Source of the DNA: Scleropages formosus
Lineage: Eukaryota > Chordata > Actinopteri > Osteoglossiformes > Osteoglossidae
Reading direction: 5' to 3'
Assembly (NCBI RefSeq): GCF_900964775.1
Contig: NC_041829.1
Coordinates: 7,914,863 to 7,978,862, forward strand
Length of the DNA stretch: 64,000 bases
Within the stretch, counting starts at the first letter, position 1. The number at the start of each line of letters is the position of its first letter. Made by a program: the position numbers and the translations under genes. Below, in pieces: positions 1-10,227 of this stretch. The notes below the pieces were generated by a model that saw only the letters and a program-made list of their open reading frames with translations, had not been told where the DNA came from and made no database searches.

Positions 1-8
1 TCTTGCAG

Positions 9-1451
9 ATCAAATTGTTAAGGATCAGAATCGGATGGGAGGCTCTGCTGGTTTACCCAGCGGGAACACGCCTGTCAGTTCGGCCAGTATGATACCAGGT
101 GAGGCTTCATTGTAGCAGGCAGGTCAGAGTTCTCTCCTTCTGTCAGCTGCAGACCAAGTTTTCATTCTAGAGCCCTAGTTTCAGGTTCCTGTGAGTGGCA
201 CATCTAATATGTCCTGATTATCATGTGTGTGCGTGTGTGTCATTCCCTTATTGCTGGGCACTGAACTATATATGTTTGTTTCTGTGCTTTGCGCTTGACA
301 CATCAGTCAAAAGAATCTTGATTAAACAAGTCCATTGTTTTCCACCATTTACTTCTCTGTTGACATTAAACAAACTTAAAACTGGTTTTTTTTCCCGGGG
401 AATTTGTTAGAGGGAAGTCAGGAGTGAAGAGCCGTGTTATAATTGAGTTCCTGTGCGGCGGCACGTGTGTTTCACATCTCTTGGGTGTGTGTGTACATTG
501 GGCGATGGTGTGTAAACTGCTCAAACAGAGCAGCACACTTCTCATTTAACTTTGTTGACTACCAGTAAGCTCTTGGAGCTCTATACAAGCTTTGTTCCTG
601 TCCTCATCATGAACTGGATTTAAATGTTCAGCAGTGGAAGTGAGAAAATCAAGGACTTGTTTCCCAGTAATATTACATTTTTATTTATTCAATTACCTTT
701 TCTCCGAAGTGCTGTATGACTTGGGGTAATCAGAAGTGCATTTGCTACAAATAAAGAGCTTTAGATAAAAATACTTTAAAGTGCAGTTTGTCTGCCACTA
801 TTTTTTTGCTGGCACACGTAACGAGTAGAATTGAGTGAGATGGGAAATACAAAGATTATGACAGATGTGATGCACATTTATGTAGCTTTTTTGGAGGTCA
901 GGAGAGAAATGGGTCTGAAAGAGATGTTTTGAGATCCTTCTCACATGCTGAAAGGGATTCATCAGCTCTAAGGGACAGAGGAATCGCATTCCTCCACATC
1001 AGGGCCTAAACGAAGAACTGATGATGTTGGTCACTTTGTGAGTGTGACAAGCTGTGTGCCAGAGGCAGACCAGCACAGTCCTCTTGCTGAGGTGTTGGGA
1101 TTAATCGGCTTCTGTAGGTATTGGGGTGCTTGTCTTGCAGTCCATATCCAGAATCTTTAACTTGGTTACTGTAGGATTGATTTTAGTTTGTAGTGTTGAC
1201 ATTAGAATAAAACTAAATGTAGACAATATTTAGTACATGCCATGATTATCTTGTGCAGTGTGTTTTTTTTTTTAAATAAATTCCAAGAATTCCCTCAAGG
1301 ATTAACAAACAACTGTTTTCTATTCATTCACTCAGGGATTGCTGCCTTGCCCTCCGCCTCCTTAGGCCCTCTTGCAGGCTCGCCTGTTATCTCTGCCCCT
1401 AGCGCCCTGAGCACCCCGGTGCCCGCTGCAGCTGCAGGAGCCCAGCAGTGA
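9..1451 (+). CDS. csnk2a1: Casein kinase 2 alpha subunit, C-terminal end (partial gene)
   Basis: Last two coding exons of the catalytic subunit of protein kinase CK2, a constitutively active Ser/Thr kinase of nucleus and cytoplasm. Exon 9-98 follows an acceptor (ttgcag) and ends at a gtgagg donor. Exon 1336-1451 follows ctcag and ends with TGA. The exons join in phase (CCA G|GG). The peptide starts QIVKDQNRMGG, has NTPVSSASM and SLGPLAGSPVIS, and ends PVPAAAAGAQQ. This matches the Ser/Pro/Ala-rich tail specific to vertebrate CK2 alpha, just after the last kinase-domain helix (human YTVVKDQARMGSS). The kinase domain lies upstream of the window. CK2 alpha-prime lacks this tail, so alpha is preferred. 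Confidence 0.93.
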
Positions 1452-2948
1452 CAGCACTCCAGCGCCCTGGCTGTAAACCAGGTTTTCACCCGATTACTTG
1501 TGGAAGCAGTGCACGGTCGCCAGCCCTGGCTGTTATTCCCTGGAGGGAACTTGCGATTTCACTGAAATGACAACGAACGTGAATGTTTTTGTATGTCATA
1601 TATACAGGTATTATACACATTTTACAGTTGAGGCACATGCGCGCGTGTGTACATGTTGCAAGGAAAAAATATATAAAATTTGGAACTGGCTAGATTTTTT
1701 TCCTTTTTTTTAATGTAGATGACACTATGCTAATTGAAAGTGAACTATGAAATCAAGATCATTGGGGAAATCATTTGGACCAAACAAGCACATACCATAA
1801 AACTGCTGAAGGTAATGTTAACAAACACCAGAAGGATGTCTGCCTCCAACAAACAGGAAGGACTCCCAGTTCTCCACACTGAAGGAGCACCACCGTTGAA
1901 CTATTCATCCCCAACAATGTCTTGGTGGCAAGGGTGTGACACAATGGGTGCTTGCTCATGTGCTGTAGTAACACTGCTGCTGTGGACTGATGTTCAGCTT
2001 CGCACACTCTGGCGTGCATTTCTGCTGGGAGTCTTCGGCTTTGTCCTCCACTGAGCCCTGGGTATATGCAGAGGTTTGCTCCCGATTTCGCCGTGGACTT
2101 ATTCAGCGCAATCAGTGATCCCCAAATTTTGCCAGAGCAGCCCTCACTGCTTCTGAATTTGACAACCTTGATCCAGCAGCCTACAAGTTCTGCTTCATGG
2201 GTATATTGGACCCGATACACATTTTTTAATCTTTTTTTTTTTTGTTGTTGTTTTTGTTTTGCTTTATTCATGTGAAATGCCATATACAGTTAAGTGGTCC
2301 TCTTTGCAGAAAGCCATCAAGCCAAGCTTGTTATTTTATAAAGTATACTTTTTTAAATTATAACTTTCTTCAAGTAGCATAACCAAAGTTGTTATATTTC
2401 TCTGAGAGACTGACCAAATTTGTTTTTTTTTTTTTTGTTTTTTTTTTTTTTTTGTTTTTTTGATTTCTTACACTGATAGACGTAACTGGCTTTAAAGTAC
2501 TTAACTTATTCTAACATGGAAATAGGCATTTGTTATATAAGAGCACAAATGCAGATGTCATTGTGCTTGAAATGACTTTGCACTTAGTTTGAGCATTTTT
2601 TCATATGGTAAATTGCTCTTGATAATATCTTCAACCTCACTTTCTGAATTATATATATGGAAGGGTAATACAGTTGTATTTTTGGTTCTTGCCAGTTTTA
2701 CCTAGAGGATATGGAAGGACACTGCAAAACTTGAAGGGGATTAAAGCTTTTTGCATTGTAGTGCCATTTACGGGGTCTTTGTCCATACATTGTCTTAAGC
2801 TTAGACCCAGATGTACCTATGCTTCATAACCTTTTATTTACAGTTGTAAAAACCCCAATGCATAAAACATTGCAATGAAACTATGAACCCTTATCACTGT
2901 ATATATTTTTATGTCCTGATGTGGAACAGCAGTCTGTAAGAATGTGTA

Positions 2949-2954
2949 AATAAA
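2949..2954 (+). terminator. Poly(A) signal of csnk2a1
   Basis: Canonical AATAAA followed by a T-rich stretch (tgttttattt) within 20 bases. It lies 1.5 kb after the csnk2a1 stop and is the first canonical signal on this strand. Confidence 0.7.
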
Positions 2955-2961
2955 CTTGTGT

Positions 2962-2967
2962 TTTATT
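2962..2967 (-). terminator. Poly(A) signal of slc2a10
   Basis: TTTATT on the + strand is AATAAA on the - strand, about 350 bases beyond the slc2a10 stop. It faces the csnk2a1 signal, so the two mRNAs should overlap by a few tens of bases at their 3' ends. Confidence 0.65.
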
Positions 2968-3315
2968 TAACAGCGGTAAAATTTTAACAACCATTGTCAT
3001 AACTTTGACAAAAATTTTAATCTTAAAATTGACATCAGATTATTTCTTGAAATGCGTTTTAAAACCTGCACTTCCTTGTATGTCTTAAAACCTCCCACAG
3101 GAAGTGTGAATAGCTAGAAAGCTGACATCCTGTACAAATGACATGAAGCGATGAGGTAGTTGGGAATTTCAAAACGAGCTGCACGGAGGCCTGGAGATGG
3201 TCGTTCTGGCTATTTATGCAGACTTGGGCATAGTTCAGTACTGGTGACTGCTGATATGTCTACAGCTGGTTGGTGTTTCAGACCATCACATGCAGCTTGA
3301 CTTTGAGGTTGAAGA

Positions 3316-6300
3316 TCACAGTTCTGATGCGTTTGTTGAATCCACATCCACCCTTTCATAACCTTTGGAGGAAATTCTTCTCTTCAGGCCATCACAGCAT
3401 CCACCTCTGCTGCTTAGTCTACAACACAATAATTCATCAGACACATAGCCATTCATACAAATCTGATTTATGAGACTTGCACAAGAGATTTGGAAATGTT
3501 CACTGTACAAGTACTTGTCCTTCAACACCATGCAATGCTGCTGGATGGTTTTTTCTTTTTAAAGTGTAACTTTACAATATTTACCATGACCTGAAGCAGT
3601 GGCATCTTTCTTTCAAACTCTTACAAATATCTCACCTCTTCCTGGAGAGTTCCTTGTCTATTTCCTCAAGGGATTTTCCTTTGGTTTCAGGCAACATGGT
3701 ATAAATAAATAAAACTGCCACCACTCCGATCAGCCCGTACAGGAGGAATGTCCTTGAAATACCCAAAGCATCTACAGAAGAAAATGCAGCGTTAGCAAGA
3801 TCTACTGTTGAACACAAGGTTTGTCTAAGAAATTCCTTTTCCTGTTGAATGTAACTTGTTTCATCTACCCATCCAATAACTGCTTATCCAATAAAGGGTC
3901 TGGAGCCTATCCTGGAAAAGGCATGAGGTGGGTTGCACCCTGGATGGGATGTCTGCCACAGGGATTTATTTTTTCTAAGTGTTTTAAAACTACCTGCCAA
4001 TAATGTTCTTGATGATATATAAGTATATTTCCAAAGTGGCCTAATGCTAGCATGTAGCTTATACACTCTGTGACCAATTTATTATAAAAGTTATGCTAGA
4101 CTGATCATTAAGCGATATTCATCGTCAGAAACTTTTTTGCCATTGTGGCATTCAAAAGAAACTTAGTATTTAAAAAAAAATGGCCAAGAAAAAAATCCCC
4201 ACACCATTACACTACTACCCCCAGTCAATACTGGCCATGTGTACCTAATAAAGTGGCCAATGAGTGTATCTCAAAGTTAATAATACCACCTACCAAACTC
4301 TTGTATACAGAAAAATGGTGAATGAGGAAAAAAAATTAAACAAGCAAAGCAGTCAATTATTTCAGGCCCTGAAAGTGAATTGCCAAGGTAATGATTCCTT
4401 TGGAGGTCTGATGTTGCATAGCGAACCAGAAACCGGCGTTTGATACGAAGCCTGGAAAATATCATACGTACCAATTACATTTAAGAAGGAGAAGGTGATG
4501 ATCAAGTTCGCAGCCCAGTTGAAACAGGTGGTCAGTGCAAACGCTCTTCCTCGCACCCAGGCAGGAAATATCTCACTGAGCACAAGCCAAGTCACTGCCA
4601 ATAAAGACACATTGGGACACTGAGGATACAGAAAATGACAGCAAAAAACTGATTTTCTTCTCACTTATAGAATTTATAATAGACCATAATGGATTTTTTT
4701 AGCATTGCTGTCATTTATTATGTTTGAGCAAACCAGGTTTAAAGCACTGATTTGTAGAATAAATAATTGTGAAATAAATACCATTTTTTATTATCCGGAA
4801 GAGCTACTTAAAATGCTAATGTACAGATGAATCTTACTGAATTACTATAGACTAATTACATTGCACAATGATAAACATAAAGTGGTACCATGTTCAGAAC
4901 ACTATGACATGAAAATAAGACACAGTGGAGCCACTTGGGTAGGGGGGGCACGGTGGTGCAGCGGGTTTGGCTGGGTCCCGCTCTCTGGCAGAGCTGGGGT
5001 TTAAGTCCTGCTTGGGGTGCCTTGTGGCAGACCAGCGTCCCATCCTAGGTGCGCCCCTCCCCATCCAGCCTTGTGCCCTGTGTTGCCAGGTTAGGCTCCG
5101 GTTTGCCATGACCCCGCTTAGGACAAGCAGCTTCTGACTGTGTGCGTGGAGCCACTTGGAGGTAAATGCCACTGATCCAGTGTGTTATAAACTGTCAGGA
5201 AATTAACTTTACATCCTAGATACGAGTCCCTGTGTGACTGAAGGTGAGAAAATAAAACACATCTGAGCTGAAATGTCCATCTTCTCCATGTTTTTTGATG
5301 GTAGAAATGATAATGGTAACATAGTGGTTAGATCAACTGCCTTTGGACCCAAAGGTCACAGATTTGAGCCTCACCTCCAGCTGTAGTACCCTTGAGCAAG
5401 GGACTGACCTCGAATTGCTGCAGTAAAATTACCCAGCTGTATAAATTGGTAAATAATTATGTCACTTTGGAGAAAAGCATCTGCTAAATCAATAAATGTA
5501 CCAGTAGGTACTGATATCTGCATTCCCTCACTGCCATCGTTTAAATCCATGTTTACAAAGTATCGTGACTGTGGTCAAATGAACATTTTGACAGCGCAAC
5601 GACAGCAACTTACTTGGTCCGAATCCTACTGAATAGGCACTGACATACGCCATCATGCTGATGAGAACAATCCAGTTTCCAGCTCCGTTACCTACAGGCC
5701 CAGCCGGTACCGCGGGGGTGGAAAAGACTGAGTCGTTGGTGTCCGGGTTCAAGCCAAGAGGCCTGAGGACATCGAACTCCCTGAGAACAGCGCGTTCCCC
5801 TCCCGTCGTGCCCTGAGAGCTCCTGAGGAGAGAGGTGCTATTTGGGTGAAGAGGCACCATCCTGCCGCCTGTGGGCTCAATCAGCGGTAGGGTGTCGTTT
5901 TGCAGCAGCTCTCTGGCCTCACAGGGCCTCCTTTGGCCATGCAGTGTGTGGTTGCTGAGAAGCGCAATGACGATCAAGGAGGCGCTCATCACGGTGCATC
6001 CTCCGATCAGCAGCGCCCTCCTGCCCACTTTGTCAGTGCACATCATGGAAACCAGGGTTGCGGCGACCTTCATGACCCCAAGCCCCACAGAGGCCAGGAT
6101 GGCCGAGGCGTCGCTCTGGAAGCCCACCGAGTGGAAGATGGTGGAGGCGTAGAAGAGCACGCTCGGCTGTCCCGTGAACTGCTGAAAGAGCACGAGACCC
6201 AGACCGAGGATCATCCTGGTCCTCATGTTGTCCTTGCTTCGGAAAAGATCCAAGATCCCATTGGGTGGAGTGCTCTGGCGGTTCATGGCCAGCATGTCTG

Positions 6301-7525
6301 CCTCGCCCTGGTCCCCGCTGGCGAACCGTACGAGCGCACTGTGTCTCTGTGGCTTTGCCGTGTCCCTCACGCTCTTTCCAGGATTGGATGGAAGAAACCA
6401 AATGGTGGCAAGCTGAACCGAGGATGGTGCCATGGCCAGCCCAAACATGTACCTCCACCCTCCCCTGACATCCTCTAAAATGTAGTTCATGGCGTAAGCT
6501 GCCAAGATGCCAACTGTGATGCCCGCTTCGTAGAGACTGACCAGCAGCCCCCGGCGCTCAGGACTCACCATCTCGGACACAAAGATACAGCAGGACATAG
6601 AGGACAGGGACATCGCGAAGCCCACAGCAACGCGACCCACCGCCAGAGTGGGAACAGACCGGCTCGCAACCAGAACCACGCTACCAGCCTGGATGAAGAG
6701 GTTACTGAGAAGGATGGAAGTCCTCCGGCCATGGCGGTCGATAAGGACGCCACCGACTGCAGACGCCAGTAAGCCGCCGATCAGGAGGGCGCTCACCACC
6801 GCCTCCTGCTGGAAGCAACTGAGGTGAAACTCGGCCTGCAGCTGAAGGAGCGCTCCAGAGATGATCGCCAGCTCATATCCAAAAACCAAGCCACCGAGTG
6901 TGGATACCAGCGTGGTCAAGGCCAGGACAGAGCAACCTAAACATACGATAATTAAATATAACAGTTTCCCAGTTAGAAAAGTAAGTGTCGTCAGGTCATT
7001 TTTAAAACCAAGAATGCAGTGAAAGAAAATATTAGCAACGCAAGGCTTTGCGATAAACTGTGCACTTTGCTTGATCGATAAACCTATAGACTTAGTGTTT
7101 ACAAAAACAGAGACAAGAAGATGAGATGCACCACGATGGCGCCAGGATGGCCGACACTCAAGTCAATGGTGACCTGTCCTATTTTTGTCCTTTTCTCTAC
7201 AAACGCAGGCAGGAGGGAGTATTGGCCCGAGACCGAAAAACAGAAGAGTCCGTTGAAGTCGTTTTCAGGAATTTATGCTGCTTTGCTGAAATTAATTAGC
7301 GTAGTATATGCTACACCTTTAAATTAATACAGTAAATTGTTTTTTTAATCTAGTAAAATTTACTGTAATTTTACTAAATCCATGGATATTTTGATTGACT
7401 CATTTATTAGTTAATATTTTCCTCATGCAAGTGCCTCCATCAATTTATTTTTGTTGATATTCTGGAAAATATCGCATATTCTGAGTAATCAGTAACTAGT
7501 AAGAAATTTTCCAGGACTTACCCAT
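3316..7525 (-). CDS. slc2a10: Facilitated glucose transporter 10 (GLUT10)
   Basis: Class III sugar-transport facilitator of the SLC2 family, with 12 membrane spans; human GLUT10 is reported in endomembranes and is linked to arterial tortuosity. Coding exons from 5' to 3': 7525-7522 (ATG G only), 6936-5614, 4594-4472, 3771-3636 and 3406-3316, giving 558 residues (human 541). Every donor and acceptor is GT-AG and the phases agree. The one-codon first exon matches the human layout. Visible family motifs are DRHGRRTS after span 2, [15 protein letters not shown] in spans 4-5, [14 protein letters not shown] in span 7, DKVGRRAL after span 8, [15 protein letters not shown] in span 10 and [14 protein letters not shown] after span 12. 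The long loop between spans 9 and 10 is kept and carries several N-x-S/T sites (NHT, NDT, NST, NDS). It converges on csnk2a1. The last short exon, ending [10 protein letters not shown], is the least certain part. Confidence 0.95.
3885..3965 (+). repeat. Dispersed fish repeat fragment in slc2a10 intron 4
   Basis: The stretch runs from 'ccatccaataactgcttatc' through 'ggagcctatcctgg' and 'caccctggatggg'. It has the look of a very common dispersed fish repeat family, known to me by its consensus phrase about a place to be found in most fish genomes. It is short and diverged, and its class is not settled here. Confidence 0.5.
4061..4269. mobile_element. MITE-like non-autonomous DNA transposon
   Basis: About 209 bp in slc2a10 intron 3, bounded by imperfect terminal inverted repeats. 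The left end is atacactctgtgaccaattt and the right end is agtggccaatgagtgtat, its reverse complement with a few mismatches. The repeat 'gtgtacctaataaagtggcc' is a motif widespread in fish genomes. There is no coding capacity. Confidence 0.72.
4947..5150 (+). mobile_element. tRNA-derived SINE, family A
   Basis: The head reads gggggcacggtggtgcagcg, with an A-box-like TGGTGCAGCGGG, followed by a B-box-like region (GGGTTTAAGTCCTGC). The body has gcgtcccatcctaggtgcgc and the tail 'ggacaagcagcttctgactg'. Two more copies in the window (23168-23378 reversed and 25615-25800) align over the whole length. That shows a discrete family of about 200 bp ending in a TG-type microsatellite. Confidence 0.82.
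5305..5505 (+). mobile_element. tRNA-derived SINE, family B
   Basis: The head has an A-box-like catagtggttagatcaac and the phrase cctttggacccaaaggtcac, then a degenerate B box. The body has gtagtacccttgagcaaggg and acccagctgtataaattggt. It ends with tttggagaaaagcatctgct followed by aaatcaataaatg. Many relatives are scattered through the window in both orientations. Confidence 0.8.
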
Positions 7526-7620
7526 CTTGTTGCTTTTAAAAGATGTGCAGAGAGGTCGATTTTCTAGTCATGTTTCAGACAAAGCTTGGTGGGTGGTATT
7601 GATTCAGTGATTGAGACCTC
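7522..7620 (-). other. slc2a10: Probable start-codon exon of slc2a10 with 5' UTR
   Basis: The exon carrying ATG G ends at a strong gtaagt donor (7521). Upstream on the same strand, a pyrimidine-rich acceptor (gtctttttcag, ending at 7621) would start an exon at 7620. The true first exon would then be non-coding and further upstream, perhaps in the CpG-rich block near 8.7-9.1 kb. The acceptor is inferred from sequence only. Confidence 0.45.
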
Positions 7621-7654
7621 CTGAAAAAGACAAAATATCTATAATAATAATGCC

Positions 7655-7688
7655 GATGACGATGATGATGATGATGATGATGATGATG
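7655..7688. repeat. (GAT)n microsatellite
   Basis: About 11 GAT units upstream of the slc2a10 start exon. They produce a spurious His-rich frame on the - strand. Confidence 0.9.
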
Positions 7689-8689
7689 AAGAACATGAGA
7701 AATTGCACTGGGGCTCCCGCACATCATTGACAGGATGACTGATCCGAAATACCCAGTGGTCCACAGACAAGGTCTGGAAGGTGGCCCTGGGAAGGAAAAC
7801 ACTGTAACCATGACAACGGCCCTGTTTGTGCCCCTGATATTATTAGACAAATCCACTTGAGTCCAAGATCAAAGGGAACCCATAAATGAGACTAAGTGCC
7901 CTTTGTCCCAATCTAAAGCAAAATATGAAGAATAGCATATTATACGTGTATTATTGTAAATGCAACGCAGGTCTCAAGAGAACATCAGTTTCTGAACAAA
8001 ACAAAACAGAAATCCAATTTAAACTGTAATAGAAATAACCTAGAAACGAAACAGCTAAAAGTTGCTGTATTTTTTTTATAAATAACACTGGACACTGGAC
8101 GGCACCTCCTCCGGCACGTGTCGCTTCCATTGGAGCAGCAAACATTTTATTCCAATAATGCGGAGAAACACATCTGAGTACTGCAAGATATTTCTTTTTT
8201 TTTAAAAAAAAAAAAAAACAATCTGTATTGATGTGAACGCGGCGCTATGAGACTCCGAGCAGCACGTCGCACATCTGTCAGAATGAAACATTAATGGAAA
8301 GAAAAGAGGCGCAACATCTTGTAGGGAGAGAGTGAGTGTAAGTAGTGTATCTAGCAGTGTAAGTCACCTTGGTCAATAAGGTGTGTGGGCTGGGAACACT
8401 ACATAGAGTTCATTGGAAGTGCTTTGGGGAAAAGAGTCTGATAAATAAATTAATGTAAACGTAGAGAGAGAGGGAGGGAGGGAGGGAGGGAGGGAGCGCT
8501 GGAGAGCCGGTCCTTACACCACCAGCGCATCCTACACGCACGGCACGCGCTTAATAACAGGATGGAACGGAATGATACCGACTCTTCTTGGCATCTTCAA
8601 ACTATCAAAAGGGAGGCGGATCTTTTCTTTTTTTTTTTTGGTTTTAGCTGTAAATCGACAGCCTTCTTTCGTTCTCACCGTGTCTGTGG

Positions 8690-9070
8690 TGGCAGATCGT
8701 CCCGTCTTGTCCGAAATTCCCGGAGAAACTCTGTCTGCGGACGTCGTTGCGTCACTGGAAGGTCGAGCGGGCGCGCGGTGCGAAGCCGGGCTCGAGACGC
8801 TGCCGTCCGCCGGAGCTCCGCAGTCAGTGGGTCGGACGGAGTGACGGTCGGTCGGTCAGTCGGTAGGTCGGACGGAAGGACGGGCTGGGCAACGCACCGC
8901 ACCGTACCGCACCGCACCGCGTTCTCCAGCCACCCAGCCCACCCCCAATTCGCTCCCCTCCCCCAGCGCAGCGCTCCCGTCCAGGAAGTTCGGACACGTG
9001 GCAAACGACACACAGTCCCGTAAACTTCGCTTAAATTCCTGAGCGTCGCCGCGTCCGGTCCCGCAGAGAC
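8690..9070. promoter_or_regulatory. CpG-rich block, candidate promoter
   Basis: A CG-dense stretch (ggtcgagcgggcgcgcggtg, tcggtcggtcagtcggtagg and a caccgcaccgcac repeat) stands out from AT-rich flanks. It lies between slc2a10 and tp53rk, 1.1 kb upstream of the inferred slc2a10 start exon. It may be a promoter with a non-coding slc2a10 first exon, but no transcript evidence is visible in sequence alone. Confidence 0.4.
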
Positions 9071-10227
9071 ACAGGACACGATCGTGTCAAAATGTCTCCA
9101 GACCAAGTTTAAACTCTGCTCTAGGTTTACTTACACTTACGTCTCGACTTGCTCGTACGGCAGCTCCTGTACACTTTGTTTGTATTAGCGTTCGTGGCCT
9201 TATTATTATTATTATTATTTGCTGTCGTGATATTTCTCAGCGGACGTCCGACGACGTTAACGCTTTAAAAAAACTTTTTTCCTCCTTTTTTTTTAATTAA
9301 ACTAATAATTCAGAAATTCAAGAATATTGACACAGAGAAACCAAATCTAGCCAGGGGAAGTATACAAACTAGTGAATGAAAATAAATAAATAAATAAATA
9401 AATAAATAGAAATAAACTCCGATGACCTTCCTTCGTTGTATACTTACATGACAACTTTAAAAATATTACAGTAATTTACCGTCTTGGTGGCGTTATTGTG
9501 AGAACACTTTCGTAGTTTTTACGCACTGTTCAAATTCTTTAAAAACGGATAAGAAAGGTTTTGTGGTTAGCAAATTTGGAGCCGTGTATATGATATTTGG
9601 CTAAGATAATTATCAAACTGATAATATATGACTGCATCTCGTTGCTTCTGTCAAAATGTAAAAATCCAAACAATACATATTCATAAAGCAGAGCAAAATC
9701 CTCATATAGTTTATCAACCATTAACATCTCTTCATAGCTTTCTGGTGTAAAAATTCTTGTGCTAGAAAATGTGAGGCACACACAGTCTCTGGGTGCATGA
9801 TGTTACAAAAAAAAAAAACTATTTATATCTATCCCGTCCTTGAATTTTTTTTTTCAGAAAATGCTTTACAGGGTAGAATTTATGTATAATCTTAAAAGAG
9901 ATTTCTTAATCTTGTTTGTTAAAAAGTATTTGTGAGTCAGCAGTCAAACTTTCTCCCACGTTTCAACTAACGGACCTGAAATAGAACGCGTCCTTTTTAA
10001 TATGAGACCTTTATACCTCCGAACCGCTAGGTGGTGCGATGCGGAAAAATAGGGGCGACGGAACACAGTCAGGCCGTTTACAACCACGAAGAAGAACAAA
10101 GTCCTCCAGACAGTAGGTGGCACTGTAGCGCCACCCGTGTCCAATAAGAGGCACTGAAGCGCTCTTTTTTTCACCATGCGATACAGAAGCTGCGAGGCGG
10201 TTGAGTTAAAAAAAAAAAAGTGGCAAT

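Larger units (their letters stand above)
1452..2975 (+). other. csnk2a1: csnk2a1 3' UTR
   Basis: About 1.5 kb of non-coding sequence follows the csnk2a1 stop. It is AT-rich, with long T runs at 2229-2240 and 2421-2460, and ends at an AATAAA at 2949-2954. The open frames seen here on both strands are short and lack family resemblance, so I read the stretch as untranslated. Confidence 0.75.
7621..10227. other. Spacer between divergent slc2a10 and tp53rk
   Basis: No supportable coding exon. It contains the GAT repeat, a SINE/LINE-type tail at 8360-8460 (tttggggaaaagagtctgat), a GGGA repeat at 8471-8496, the CpG-rich block at 8690-9070 and an AAAT repeat at 9381-9408. The remainder is AT-rich. 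It should hold the promoters of both genes. Confidence 0.6.

Noticed and set aside
1771-2283. 170-codon open frame on the - strand
   Set aside because: It lies in the csnk2a1 3' UTR, starts in Lys/Gln repeats created by a homopolymer and resembles nothing known.
5871-6478. Open frames of 93-192 codons on the + strand
   Set aside because: They lie antisense to the large slc2a10 exon and show no family resemblance; they are mirror frames of a GC-rich coding exon.
7575-7856. His-rich small protein on the - strand
   Set aside because: The His run is the translation of the GAT microsatellite.
8562-9106. Arg-rich frames of 143-153 codons on both strands
   Set aside because: They come from the CpG-rich block with CGGT/CACCG repeats; composition is explained by base content.
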